This document shows, one piece after another, positions 34,794 through 43,445 of a stretch of DNA of 64,000 nt. Origin of the DNA: DATGLG01 sp035294245. GTDB taxonomy: Bacteria > Pseudomonadota > Alphaproteobacteria > JACZXZ01. The stretch spans positions 1 to 64,000 of the forward strand of contig DATGLG010000033.1 of assembly GCA_035294245.1 (NCBI GenBank), given 5' to 3'. Within the stretch, counting starts at the first letter, position 1; each line of letters starts with the position of its first letter. The position numbers and the translations under genes were made by a program. Under the pieces are notes generated by a model. That model saw only the letters and a program-made list of their open reading frames with translations. It ran no database searches and had not been told where the DNA came from.

Positions 34794-35786
34794 CTAACTG
34801 AGCAATTCGCCAAGGCGCGTTATCGTCCGCAGAACATTCTTTTGTGGCAGCCCCGGCCATTGCACGCGCATCAGGAAATGATTGACGCCGAGGAGCTCGT
34901 GATAGCGCTGGATCTCCTCCTTGACGAAGGCCTTGTCGCCGATAATGAAGCGGTCGCGCGCAAAATCCTCGAAGTTTTGGTTGAAGGATTCGGCGCCCTT
35001 GGACTGCTTATCGAGCCCCCAGGACGAATAGGCGCCATATTTGTATTGGAGCGCCGCTCGACACTCTTCCATCGCCTGCTTGCGCGTCTCACCAATATAG
35101 CATTCGCGTGTGATCGGGGCCTCCTTGGGAAATGGCTTGCCCGCCGCGTTCAAGGTCTCGCGATAGAGCTTCATTTGGGGCACGAGCTCCCGGAGATGCG
35201 CGAAATTCGTGATCAGCCAGGCATCACCAATTTCGGCGGCACGTTTGACCGCCGCATCGACCACCGCGGCGAGCCAGATCGGCGGCCCGCCCTTGCGCAG
35301 CGGCTTCAACCCGATGCCGAGGTCCTCGATCGTGAAGACCTTGCCCTTATAGGTCACACGATCCTCGGTCCACATCCGGCGCATGATCTCGACGCTCTCG
35401 GTGATCCGCTGCACGCGCTCCTTGAGCGGCACGCCGAAGGCGCTGAACTCGGCCTCGCGGTAGCCGATGCCGATCCCAAGCACGTAGCGCCCGCCCGAGA
35501 GGAGGTCGAGCGTCACCGCATCCTCCGCGACATGGATGGGATTGAGGAGCGGCATCACCAGGATGTTCGGCCCGATCGTCATGCCCTCGGCCTCGCGCAG
35601 CAACCAGGCAAGCATGGGAATCGGTGCGAGCATCTGCATCGGATGGGTGGCGTAGTGGTGCGGCACCCAGAGCGACGAGAACCCGCTTTGGCGCGCGGTG
35701 CGCACCTGCTCGATCATCTCGCTGCGTGCGGTGGCGACGTCGGTCTCCGGCGTGAATTGCGTGGCGATGTAAAGTCCGACCTTCAT
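34794..35786 (-). CDS. LLM-class flavin-dependent oxidoreductase
   Basis: A 330-residue luciferase-like monooxygenase (F420/FMN TIM-barrel fold). ATG at 35786 follows GAGG and overlaps the MmgE/PrpD stop by four bases. Typical regions are SLWVPHHYATHPMQMLAPIPML and LSGGRYVLGIGIGYREAEF. Members use reduced flavin to oxygenate or cleave substrates; RutA, which opens uracil, is one distant relative. In this operon it could oxidise the imported heterocycle or a product of it. Confidence 0.84.
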   Translation of the reverse strand: MKVGLYIATQFTPETDVATARSEMIEQVRTARQSGFSSLWVPHHYATHPMQMLAPIPMLAWLLREAEGMTIGPNILVMPLLNPIHVAEDAVTLDLLSGGRYVLGIGIGYREAEFSAFGVPLKERVQRITESVEIMRRMWTEDRVTYKGKVFTIEDLGIGLKPLRKGGPPIWLAAVVDAAVKRAAEIGDAWLITNFAHLRELVPQMKLYRETLNAAGKPFPKEAPITRECYIGETRKQAMEECRAALQYKYGAYSSWGLDKQSKGAESFNQNFEDFARDRFIIGDKAFVKEEIQRYHELLGVNHFLMRVQWPGLPQKNVLRTITRLGELLS

Positions 35787-37225
35787 GGCCTCACGTCTCC
35801 TGCCCTTCGCCGAGCTCCTGCGATTGCCCCGATCTTCTCGTCCCGCAGGGCCGCACCCAGGACCGACGACAACCCACCCATGCCCGGAGCCTCCACGAGC
35901 GCCGCCACGCATGTCTTCAGCGGCTCAACCCGGTCCGCAAATCCGCATTCGGCGAGCAGGGCGGCGACCTTCCGCTCGGCTTCGCGGCGGAGGCGCCGCG
36001 GATCGGCGCGGTATTGCGGCGCCTCAGGGTCGCCGCTCGGGCAATCGTTGAAGAAGCGGCGCTCCCCGCTGCCTCTCAGCCGCAGCACAAGCTCTGTGGG
36101 ATAGCGAGCAGGGTACTCAGCCGTGAAGCCGGCGTCCTCGCTCACCTCGATGCGCTCGCATAGGGCGAGAACGTCTTCGTCGGATACCGCCTCGTCGGTG
36201 AAATCCTTGAGAGCGATGCGGCCCCTCAGCAGCGCCACGGCGACCACATAGGGAACGTTGAATTGGGCGTCGACGGCGTTCCTCGGCCGGCGGTGATAGG
36301 ACAGCACATCGGTGCGGTAGAGGCGAACGGCGACGGATTCGATATCTGGTGCCTTGGCCCCTTGCTCGAAGGCCTCGATGGCCAAGTCGATCGCGCCATG
36401 GGCGAAGCGACAGCATGGATAGGGCTTGATGGCGGTGCCGAGGGCGCTGTACTCCTCGCCGAGCCCGCGCGTCATGCGCTCGACCTCGATCGGCTCGCCG
36501 AAAGAGAAGGCGTTGAGGAAGCCGCCCGGGCCCTCGAAGATCGTCGCCGGCCCGGTGAAGCCCTCGCGCGCCAGCCGCGCCGCCAGCACGCCGCTCTGCG
36601 CCGCGCGTCCGGGGTGGAGGCGCTTGATCCATGAGCCGTCGCTGCGCCATTCGGTGAGACCGGAGGCCTGAGTCCCGGCGATGCCGAGCGCGCGCACCAT
36701 GGCGTCGCGGTCGAGCCCCATGGCAACGCCGGCAGCGGCGGCGGCGCCGAATACGCCGCAAAGCGCCGTCGGGTGCACCCCGTGATAGAATTGACTGCCG
36801 CGGAACACCTCGCCCAGCCGGCAAGTGATCTCATAGCCGACCAGGAGCGCGCGCAGGAAGGCAAGGCCGGAGGCGCTCGCCGCCTCGGCGGCCGCCAACG
36901 CCGCAGGAACCACCACGGCTCCGGGATGGAGCACCGCGATGCGGTGATCATCGTCGAGCTCGAGGGCATGGGCGAAGGTGCCATTGGCGAGGGCCGCATC
37001 CCACGCCGAGGTGATGCGGCCAACGGCCATCACGGTCGCCTCCGGCTTGCCGAAGGCCGCTGTGATCATTCGCGTCATCGGCTTGCTCGACGGCGCCACG
37101 GTACCGGCGAGAGTCACGGCCAGCGTATCGAGGGCATAGATTTCCATGCGCCGAGCCAAGGCGAGATCACCTTCGCGGGCAATCTGCACGGCAAAATCAG
37201 CCAGGATTTCCGCGATCGTCGGCAT
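35783..37225 (-). CDS. MmgE/PrpD family protein
   Basis: A 480-residue MmgE/PrpD protein with the all-helical N-terminal domain (LEIYALDTLAVTLAGTVAPSS-like start, then LDDDHRIAVLHPGAVVVPAAL) and the C-terminal alpha/beta lid domain. Characterised members are 2-methylcitrate dehydratase, cis-aconitate decarboxylase and iminodisuccinate epimerase. The last fits a nitrogen-compound operon, but sequence alone does not choose. It starts one base after the carbon-nitrogen hydrolase stop and overlaps the flavin oxidoreductase start. Confidence 0.85.
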   Translation of the reverse strand: MPTIAEILADFAVQIAREGDLALARRMEIYALDTLAVTLAGTVAPSSKPMTRMITAAFGKPEATVMAVGRITSAWDAALANGTFAHALELDDDHRIAVLHPGAVVVPAALAAAEAASASGLAFLRALLVGYEITCRLGEVFRGSQFYHGVHPTALCGVFGAAAAAGVAMGLDRDAMVRALGIAGTQASGLTEWRSDGSWIKRLHPGRAAQSGVLAARLAREGFTGPATIFEGPGGFLNAFSFGEPIEVERMTRGLGEEYSALGTAIKPYPCCRFAHGAIDLAIEAFEQGAKAPDIESVAVRLYRTDVLSYHRRPRNAVDAQFNVPYVVAVALLRGRIALKDFTDEAVSDEDVLALCERIEVSEDAGFTAEYPARYPTELVLRLRGSGERRFFNDCPSGDPEAPQYRADPRRLRREAERKVAALLAECGFADRVEPLKTCVAALVEAPGMGGLSSVLGAALRDEKIGAIAGARRRAGDVRP

Positions 37226-37226
37226 G

Positions 37227-38045
37227 TCAGGGCGCTACGATACGGCCATACGCGTCGGGCCGCCGATCGCGATAGAATGGCCACACTTTGCGCACGGCCT
37301 CGAGCCGGGCTTGATCGAGGTCGACAACGAGGGTCTCCTCCGCCGTCTCGCTCGCTTGGGCTATGATCTCGCCGATGGGATCGATGACGACGCTCGCGCC
37401 GAAATAGGTGCTGTCATATTCGACACCGACGCGGTTCACGCCGGCGACGAAGACGCCGTTGGCAATCGCGTGGCCGCGCAGTTCGACTTCCCACGCCTTG
37501 CGCGCGAACGCGCTGCACGCCGCGGTCGGCACAAAGATCGCCTCCGCGCCGCCAAGGCCCAGCATGCGCGCCGATTCCGGGAAATGCCGGTCGTAGCAGA
37601 TCATCACGCCAATGCGCCCTTCGGTGGTCTCAAACACCGGAAAGCCCTTATTGCCGGGGCGAAAATAGAATTTCTCGTTGAACCGCGCGCTCATCGGGAT
37701 GTGGTGCTTGCGGTAGAGCCCCAAGATCTCGCCGGCCGCATCGACGATGGCGGCGGAATTATAGAGCTCGCCCGGCATCGCGCGCTCGTAGAATGGAACG
37801 ACAAGGACGACCTTCAGCTTTCGCGCGACGGCCCGCATGCGCGATACGGTGACGCCGTCGATGGGCTCCGCCAATCCTTGATCGTCGGGATTGAGGCGTT
37901 GGGGGAAGAACCAGGTGGCGAAGCATTCTTGCAGGCAGACGACGCGCGCGCCCCGGCCGGCGGCATCCGCGACGAATGCCTCGGCGCGATCGAGGTTCTC
38001 GTCACGCTTCATCGATGACTTCATTTGAACGAGGCCGATCCGCAC
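37227..38045 (-). CDS. carbon-nitrogen hydrolase (nitrilase superfamily)
   Basis: A 272-residue nitrilase-superfamily amidase with the complete catalytic triad: Glu40 (LQECFATW), Lys113 (YRKHHIP) and Cys150 (MICYDRHFPE). The closest functional relatives by motif spelling are beta-ureidopropionase and N-carbamoyl-amino-acid hydrolases. The GTG start directly abuts the hydantoinase-like stop. Together the two enzymes would open a cyclic ureide and then remove the carbamoyl group. Confidence 0.87.
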   Translation of the reverse strand: MRIGLVQMKSSMKRDENLDRAEAFVADAAGRGARVVCLQECFATWFFPQRLNPDDQGLAEPIDGVTVSRMRAVARKLKVVLVVPFYERAMPGELYNSAAIVDAAGEILGLYRKHHIPMSARFNEKFYFRPGNKGFPVFETTEGRIGVMICYDRHFPESARMLGLGGAEAIFVPTAACSAFARKAWEVELRGHAIANGVFVAGVNRVGVEYDSTYFGASVVIDPIGEIIAQASETAEETLVVDLDQARLEAVRKVWPFYRDRRPDAYGRIVAP

Positions 38046-39410
38046 CTAGCACCTCTTCTGCTGGATCAATTGCGCGCGGCCGGCATCGGCGACGAGCCTG
38101 CCGGCCCGCCAGACGACCTCACCGCGGGAGATCGTGATCTCCGGCCAACCCGCGAGAGAGACGCCTTCGAGGGGGCCCGGCGCCACGCCCGGCGAGAGCC
38201 TCGCCCCGTCGACGACACGCTTGGCAGTGGGGTCGATCAGGATGATGTCGGCATCCATGCCCGGGCGCAGACCCCCCTTGCGGTGCGCGAGCCCGAAGAG
38301 CCGCGCCGGTGTCGCCGACATAGCCCGAACCAGGATCGGCAGCGGGATCCCGTTCTCGACGGCCCAGCTATACATGGAGGGCCAGAGCGTCGGTGAGCCG
38401 GGCATGCCAAAAGGCGCCGCGAAGATGTCGTCCTTGCCCGCCGCCTTGGCGGCGATCGTATGACTCGCGTGATCGCTGCCGATCGTGTTGACGGCGCCGG
38501 TGAGGAGGGCCGTCGAGAGCGCTCTCTGATCCGCGGCTCCGCGTAGAGGCGGAGCAATCTTCGCCAACGACCCGTGCCGACGAAGCGTGCCGTCATCGAA
38601 AAGGAGATATTGCGGGCAGGTTTCAACCCACAATGGAACCCCGCGGTGTCGGGCGCGCTCGATGGCGGCGAGCCCCGCCGCCGAGGAGAGGTGGACGATA
38701 TAGGCGGGGCAGCCGGTCGCCTGGGCGCAGAGTGCGACGACATTGATGGCACTCGCCTCGACCTCGGCGGGGCGTGTTGGCTCGTAATCGGCGGGCGTTC
38801 GGCGCGTCTCTTCCTCGGCGCGGCGCTCCAGCCAGTCGATCACCTCGCCGTCCTCGGCATGGACCAGGGCGATGCCGCCGACGCGGCGGATCTCGTCCAT
38901 TGCCGCCAGGAGGAAGCTCTCGCGCACCATCATGCCCCGGCGCTTATAGGCGAGAAACATCTTGTAGGACTGGAAGCCGCGGGCGGCGAGCGCCGCGATC
39001 TGCGCGACCGACTCCTCGCGATCGTAGAGCACCACGTGAAAGGCGAAATCGGTGAGGGCCTTCGCAGCACCCTCCCGGTGCTGGCGCTCGACGACCTCCG
39101 CCAGCGGCTCCTCCGGCGCCCCGCGGATCATGCCGATGAAGGTGGTGACTCCGCCCATCACCGCGAGGCGCGAATACTCGCCGATGCCCTCGCCATAGAA
39201 ATGGACATGGGGATCGATGAGCCCCGGAAGGACCAGCATATGGCTGGCGTCGATCGTCTCTTTCGCCGTGGGCAAGTCCGCGTCGGGGGCGTAATGGGCG
39301 GCGATTCGGGAGCCAAGGATGCCGACGCTGCCGGCTGCCGAGCCCTGTCCATCGACAATTGTGCCGCCTCGGATCAGAAGGTCGAGCATCCCAGTCTCAT
39401 TCGCGGACAT
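38046..39410 (-). CDS. dihydropyrimidinase/hydantoinase-like amidohydrolase
   Basis: A 454-residue cyclic amidohydrolase. Metal ligands are His68 and His70 (DPHVHF), the carboxylated lysine Lys150 (SYKMFLAY), a following His in LVHAEDG, His in YIVHLSSAAG, and Asp in GSDHASH. This pattern is shared by dihydropyrimidinase, D-hydantoinase and allantoinase. It is the first gene of the minus-strand operon and diverges from the MocR regulator. AGGGG precedes ATG at 39410; ATG at 39389 is an alternative. Confidence 0.87.
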   Translation of the reverse strand: MSANETGMLDLLIRGGTIVDGQGSAAGSVGILGSRIAAHYAPDADLPTAKETIDASHMLVLPGLIDPHVHFYGEGIGEYSRLAVMGGVTTFIGMIRGAPEEPLAEVVERQHREGAAKALTDFAFHVVLYDREESVAQIAALAARGFQSYKMFLAYKRRGMMVRESFLLAAMDEIRRVGGIALVHAEDGEVIDWLERRAEEETRRTPADYEPTRPAEVEASAINVVALCAQATGCPAYIVHLSSAAGLAAIERARHRGVPLWVETCPQYLLFDDGTLRRHGSLAKIAPPLRGAADQRALSTALLTGAVNTIGSDHASHTIAAKAAGKDDIFAAPFGMPGSPTLWPSMYSWAVENGIPLPILVRAMSATPARLFGLAHRKGGLRPGMDADIILIDPTAKRVVDGARLSPGVAPGPLEGVSLAGWPEITISRGEVVWRAGRLVADAGRAQLIQQKRC

Positions 39411-39440
39411 ATCCCCTGTGTGAGACGTGTCAGCATATTA

Positions 39441-39524
39441 TTGTCCTATAAAATAGAAGTCAACTAGTGACAAGAATGGTTGTAGTAATTGAATTGTCTT
39501 GATAATATTGTCTCGAATCGACAA
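39441..39524. promoter_or_regulatory. cluster of TTGTC/GACAA elements, likely MocR operators
   Basis: Within 84 bases of the divergent region, TTGTC occurs at 39441, 39494 and 39508 and its complement GACAA at 39469 and 39520. ATTGTCTTGA (39493-39502) and ATTGTCTCGA (39507-39516) form a near-perfect direct repeat 14 bases apart, and TTGTC (39508) with GACAA (39520) an inverted one. MocR regulators commonly bind mixed direct and inverted repeats beside their own gene, so control of both the ureide operon and mocR is likely. Confidence 0.55.
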
Positions 39525-39595
39525 CCTTCCGGGCGCCTCGCGCTCTGCGGCGCTTCACCTGCCATACGCCAAAACGCGCAAGATGGAATGCATCG

Positions 39596-40969
39596 ATGTG
39601 GGATCCTAAACTCTCGACGCGGGCGCGTCCGCTTTACCGAGGCATTGTGGCGGCCTTGGAGCAGGACATCGCCGCCGGCCGCCTTGCCAGCGGCGATCGC
39701 CTGCCGACCCATCGGGAGCTCGCCCGTCGTCTGGATGTAACCGTCGGCACCATCACCAAGGCCTTCGCCGAAGCCGAGCGCCGCGGTCTCATCGCCAGCC
39801 GGGTCGGGCGAGGGACGTTCGTGTTGCACTTTCCCGAGGACATCACGGCGGCCGACAGCGAGCCGAGGGGCCTCATCGACTTGCGCGTCAACACCGTCAC
39901 CGTCGAGCCCTTCAACATCGCGCTCAACCGCGTGCTCGGCGCGCTTTCGCGGCGGAAGTCCCTCTACGGGCTCCTCGAGTACCACCCGATCCCGGGCCTT
40001 GAGCGCCACCGTTCGGCGGGCGCGAAATGGTTGCGCCTGAGGGCGATCGACGCCTCGCCCGAGCGCCTGATCGTCTGCAACGGCGCCCAGGAAGCCTTGA
40101 TGGCGGTCTTAGCGACGGTGACGAACCCCGGCGACTCGGTGCTCACGGAGAACCTGAACTATGCCGGCATTAAGCGCCTCGCAGACCTCTTCCACCTGGA
40201 TATTCGGGGGGTGCCGACGGACGAGCGCGGCCTGCGTCCCGACATGCTTGCAAGAGCGGCCGAAGGTACCAGGGTCGGCGCCATCCTCTGCTCGCCAACC
40301 CTGCACAATCCCACAAACGCCATCATGGACCTCGATCGCCGCCGCGAAATTGTGGCGCTCGCCGGCAGGCTTGGCGCCCATATCATCGAGAACGACAGCT
40401 ACGGCCATCTCTCGGGCGATCAGACGCCGACCATTGCTTCGCTGGCGCCTGAGCGGTGCATTTACCTCTGCGGGACCTCGAAAAGCATCGCCCCCGGGCT
40501 TCGCATCGGGTTCATGTTCGCGCCTGAAGGGATGATGGAGCGGCTATGCGAGGGCATCCACGCGACGTCGTGGACCTCGCCCACTCTGATGGGGGAGATC
40601 GCGGCCGTACTGATCGAGGAGAAGATCGCCGAAGGCGTCGTTGCCTGGCATCGTCGCGAGGCCTCGGAGCGGCTCGATATGGCGCGGCAGATATTCGATA
40701 TGCCGGATATGCCGCCGAATTGCCCCACCTATCACCTGTGGATGCCGCTTCCATCGCCATGGCGCGCCGGCGAGTTCGTCGAGCAGGCGCGGCTGCGTGG
40801 TGTGCTCGTCTCTCCCGCCGATGCCTTTGCAGTCGATCGCAGCCCCGTACCCCATGCGATCCGCATCAGCCTTGGGGGAATCAGCGACCGGGCACGGCTG
40901 GCCCAGGGGCTTCAGGCTATCGCCGAGATCCTGCGCGCTCGCCCCAGCGCCGTTCGCTCTGTCGCTTGA
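39596..40969 (+). CDS. MocR/PdxR-type regulator (GntR-aminotransferase fusion)
   Basis: A 457-residue fusion of an N-terminal GntR winged helix-turn-helix (about residues 10-80; LPTHRELARRLDVTVGTITK and GLIASRVGRGTFVL) with a fold-type I aminotransferase domain. The pyridoxal-phosphate lysine is Lys296 in CGTSKSIAPGLRIGF. MocR proteins sense pyridoxal phosphate or an amino compound bound to it. It is divergent from the hydantoinase-led operon and followed 158 bases later by an aminotransferase gene. The ribosome site before ATG is weak. Confidence 0.87.
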   Translation: MWDPKLSTRARPLYRGIVAALEQDIAAGRLASGDRLPTHRELARRLDVTVGTITKAFAEAERRGLIASRVGRGTFVLHFPEDITAADSEPRGLIDLRVNTVTVEPFNIALNRVLGALSRRKSLYGLLEYHPIPGLERHRSAGAKWLRLRAIDASPERLIVCNGAQEALMAVLATVTNPGDSVLTENLNYAGIKRLADLFHLDIRGVPTDERGLRPDMLARAAEGTRVGAILCSPTLHNPTNAIMDLDRRREIVALAGRLGAHIIENDSYGHLSGDQTPTIASLAPERCIYLCGTSKSIAPGLRIGFMFAPEGMMERLCEGIHATSWTSPTLMGEIAAVLIEEKIAEGVVAWHRREASERLDMARQIFDMPDMPPNCPTYHLWMPLPSPWRAGEFVEQARLRGVLVSPADAFAVDRSPVPHAIRISLGGISDRARLAQGLQAIAEILRARPSAVRSVA

Positions 40970-41127
40970 AGCGCGTGCGAACCCGCTCGACCGCTCGCGC
41001 CGTCCGAAGCCTCTCGCGGCCTTTCGAAAAATGTAGCGGTACATTATTACCATTGCTGATATTGATTGTATTTGATTGAATTCCTCCGCCGCCACTCCTC
41101 AGTGGTCGCTCAGCGATGGAGACCTCG

Positions 41128-42234
41128 ATGTTTCTCAGCAATCCCGCCTTGGCCTCTCACGACGCCTATGTGCCTGGCCTGAGCAAGGAATACGTATCCC
41201 AGGCTTACGGGATCCCCGTCGAGGATATCGCCAAGCTGGGATCGGCGGAGAACCCTCTCGGACCTTCTCCGAAAGCCGCAAAGGCCGTGCAGGCCGCCAT
41301 GTCGCGTCTCGAGGTCTATCCGGAATGGACTGCCCGGGCACTTCGCGAGAAAGTCGCGGTCAAATACGGCGTGTCGCCCGACCAGGTCGTCTGCGGTGCC
41401 GGCGAGACGGAAATCATCTCCTGGATTATCCGGGTCTTCGCGGCGCCCGGCGACAAAGTGCTGATGTTCGCACCCGCCTTTCCGATCTATCACATGACGG
41501 CGGAGAATGAAGGCCGCGTCCCCGTCTTCGTGAGCATGGGCGAGGAGCTCGATTTCAAGATGGACGCGTATCTCGCCGCGATCACCGACGACGTCCGCAT
41601 CGCCTTTCTCACCAACCCTCACAGCCCGACTGCGCGCCTGATGCCGGAGGAGCAGATACGGCGCGTCTGCGAGCGCGCCAAGGGGCAGCTCGTGGTGCTC
41701 GACGAGGCCTATATCCATTTCACCCAGACGGCAGGCGGCTTCCGCCTTCTCAAGGATTATCCGAACCTCATCGTGCTGCGCACCTTCTCGAAGGCATTCG
41801 GGCTCGCCGGGCTGCGCGTCGGCTTCGGCATTGCGTCGCCCGAGATCATCCGGCCGCTCCTCAACATCAAGCCGACCTGGAACATGGGCCAGCTCCAGGT
41901 CACCGGCGCAGTCGCCGCCCTCGACGACGACGAGCATGTGAACAAGACCGTCAGCACCATCGTCGAGATGCGCGCCTATGTGATCGAGAAGCTGCGCAAG
42001 CTGAACCGCTTCCGCGTCATCGGCGAGCCTCGCTCGAATTTCTTTCTCTTGCGCATCGAGGACGACTCGCTCGATTCGACCAAGACCTTCAACGAGCTCC
42101 TGAAGCGCGGCGTCATCGTGAAGGACGGCTCGGTGTCCTTCGTCGGCCTCGGCAAGCGCCACCTTCGTATCGATGTCAGCCTCAAGAAGCACATGGACCG
42201 CTTGATCTGGGCGCTCTCGGAAATCGGCTCCTAA
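41128..42234 (+). CDS. class I/II aminotransferase, HisC-like
   Basis: A 368-residue fold-type I aminotransferase closest in pattern to histidinol-phosphate aminotransferases: KLGSAENPLGPSPKA near the N terminus, Lys222 in RTFSKAFGLAGLR and the terminal HLRIDVSLKKHMDR region. ATG at 41128 is preferred because GGAGA lies just before it; ATG at 41116 is four codons longer. No other his genes are nearby and it follows mocR, so a catabolic transamination is more likely than histidine synthesis. Confidence 0.83.
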   Translation: MFLSNPALASHDAYVPGLSKEYVSQAYGIPVEDIAKLGSAENPLGPSPKAAKAVQAAMSRLEVYPEWTARALREKVAVKYGVSPDQVVCGAGETEIISWIIRVFAAPGDKVLMFAPAFPIYHMTAENEGRVPVFVSMGEELDFKMDAYLAAITDDVRIAFLTNPHSPTARLMPEEQIRRVCERAKGQLVVLDEAYIHFTQTAGGFRLLKDYPNLIVLRTFSKAFGLAGLRVGFGIASPEIIRPLLNIKPTWNMGQLQVTGAVAALDDDEHVNKTVSTIVEMRAYVIEKLRKLNRFRVIGEPRSNFFLLRIEDDSLDSTKTFNELLKRGVIVKDGSVSFVGLGKRHLRIDVSLKKHMDRLIWALSEIGS

Positions 42235-42258
42235 GCCGGATTTCTCACGGATGAGAGT

Positions 42259-42333
42259 GCATCGGGGAGTCGAATTTGGGAAAGTTGTTTTGCGAAGAAC
42301 GACTTTACCTGGCTCGAAGGAGCTCCCCGATGC
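42259..42333. repeat. 75-base imperfect hairpin between convergent genes
   Basis: GCATCGGGGAG at 42259-42269 is repeated inverted at 42323-42333. Between them the sequence continues to pair imperfectly (AAAGTTGTT at 42291-ish against AACGACTTT), leaving a loop near TTGCGAAG. It lies in the 215-base gap between the aminotransferase and the convergent M19 gene. It may be a two-way terminator, a structured RNA or the footprint of a small mobile repeat. The rest of the gap shows no gene. Confidence 0.45.
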
Positions 42334-42449
42334 CGACAGAGTGTATCGCGACACTGTTCGAGCCTCACGGCTCCGACCCTCCGCGCCGCTTGCGCACCAG
42401 CTGTTGCATCGGTGGAAATGCGGGCTAGCGCTTACAGGCAGGTCGACCC

Positions 42450-43418
42450 TCAATTAGCGAATACCTCACCGTAGAGGCGGAGCCAATTCCCGGAAGTGAT
42501 CTTATCCACCTCCTCCCGAGCGAAGCCAATTTTTCGCAGTCCTTCGGGAATCCGGGCCAGATGTCGTGCCTCGACGAACCACGCCGGGGGCGGAGCCTTG
42601 CCCGGGCGCGCGGCAGAGGCGGCCCCAAAGTCGACACCTCGCGTCCACCTACCCATTCGCATCCAATCGTAATCGGCCTTGGTATGATTGTGGCTGCGGT
42701 CTGTGCCCACCGCGACATGGTCAATTCCCAGGAAGTCGACGGTACGCGCCACCATCTGGCACCACGCATCCAGCGAATGACAGTATTCGTCGCCAATGAT
42801 ATTCCGGTACGTCGCACAACCGAGCACGCCGCCTCCCTCGGCTAGGGCCTTCAGCACTTCGTCGCCTTTGTTCCGCCTGTGCTGAAAAAACCGGCTCGGG
42901 ATAGCATGTGTGACCGCGACAGGTTTCTCCGACCATCGGATCGCATCGAGAGCCGTGCGCTCACCGACATGAGATAGATCCACGAGGATCCCGCACCGGT
43001 TCATCTCCCGAATAACCTCCCGGCCGAAGCGAGCGAGCCCGGAATCGACGTCCTCATAGCAGCTGCCCCCTAGCTCGTTTTGATTGTTGTAGGTGAGCTG
43101 GACGACGCGCACACCGAGCTCTGCGAAAAACTCGACGAACCGTACGCGCCCATCGAGAAGGTTCGAGTTCTGAAAGCCGAGTATAAGAGCGGTTCGCCGC
43201 GAGCGCTCGGCCTCCAAAATCTCTGCTCTGTTTCGCGCGATGACCACTAGATCCGAATTTGCTGAAGCTAGGTCGCGCCAGCGGGCGATGTTGTCGAGGG
43301 ACTCGACCGTGCCTTCCCAGAATCCACAGGTTACTGTCACGCAACCGACACTGGCCTCGCGCAGCTCCTCAAAAACCTTGCGAGTGAAGTGACCGCATTG
43401 CAGGCCATCGATCAGCAT
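42450..43418 (-). CDS. M19 (renal dipeptidase-like) family protein with altered metal site
   Basis: A 322-residue M19-family protein. The second-half ligands are present: His in DLSHVG, His in VTHAIPSR and Asp in VGTDRSHN. The first-half ligands look changed: the usual DGHND start reads DGLQC, and the usual Glu in IEGG reads FQNSN. It ends with the subfamily pattern WMRMGRWTR and GNWLRLYGE, shared with the partial gene at 63554. Classical members cleave dipeptides, including those with D-residues; this branch may differ. It lies downstream of the LacI gene on the same strand. Confidence 0.83.
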   Translation of the reverse strand: MLIDGLQCGHFTRKVFEELREASVGCVTVTCGFWEGTVESLDNIARWRDLASANSDLVVIARNRAEILEAERSRRTALILGFQNSNLLDGRVRFVEFFAELGVRVVQLTYNNQNELGGSCYEDVDSGLARFGREVIREMNRCGILVDLSHVGERTALDAIRWSEKPVAVTHAIPSRFFQHRRNKGDEVLKALAEGGGVLGCATYRNIIGDEYCHSLDAWCQMVARTVDFLGIDHVAVGTDRSHNHTKADYDWMRMGRWTRGVDFGAASAARPGKAPPPAWFVEARHLARIPEGLRKIGFAREEVDKITSGNWLRLYGEVFAN

Positions 43419-43445
43419 TTAGCGCTCCGTATAATGATAAGGTGA

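Noticed and set aside
41110..42453. 447-codon minus-strand frame opposite the aminotransferase
   Set aside because: The acidic, low-complexity translation has no family pattern, and the plus-strand aminotransferase has full motifs.
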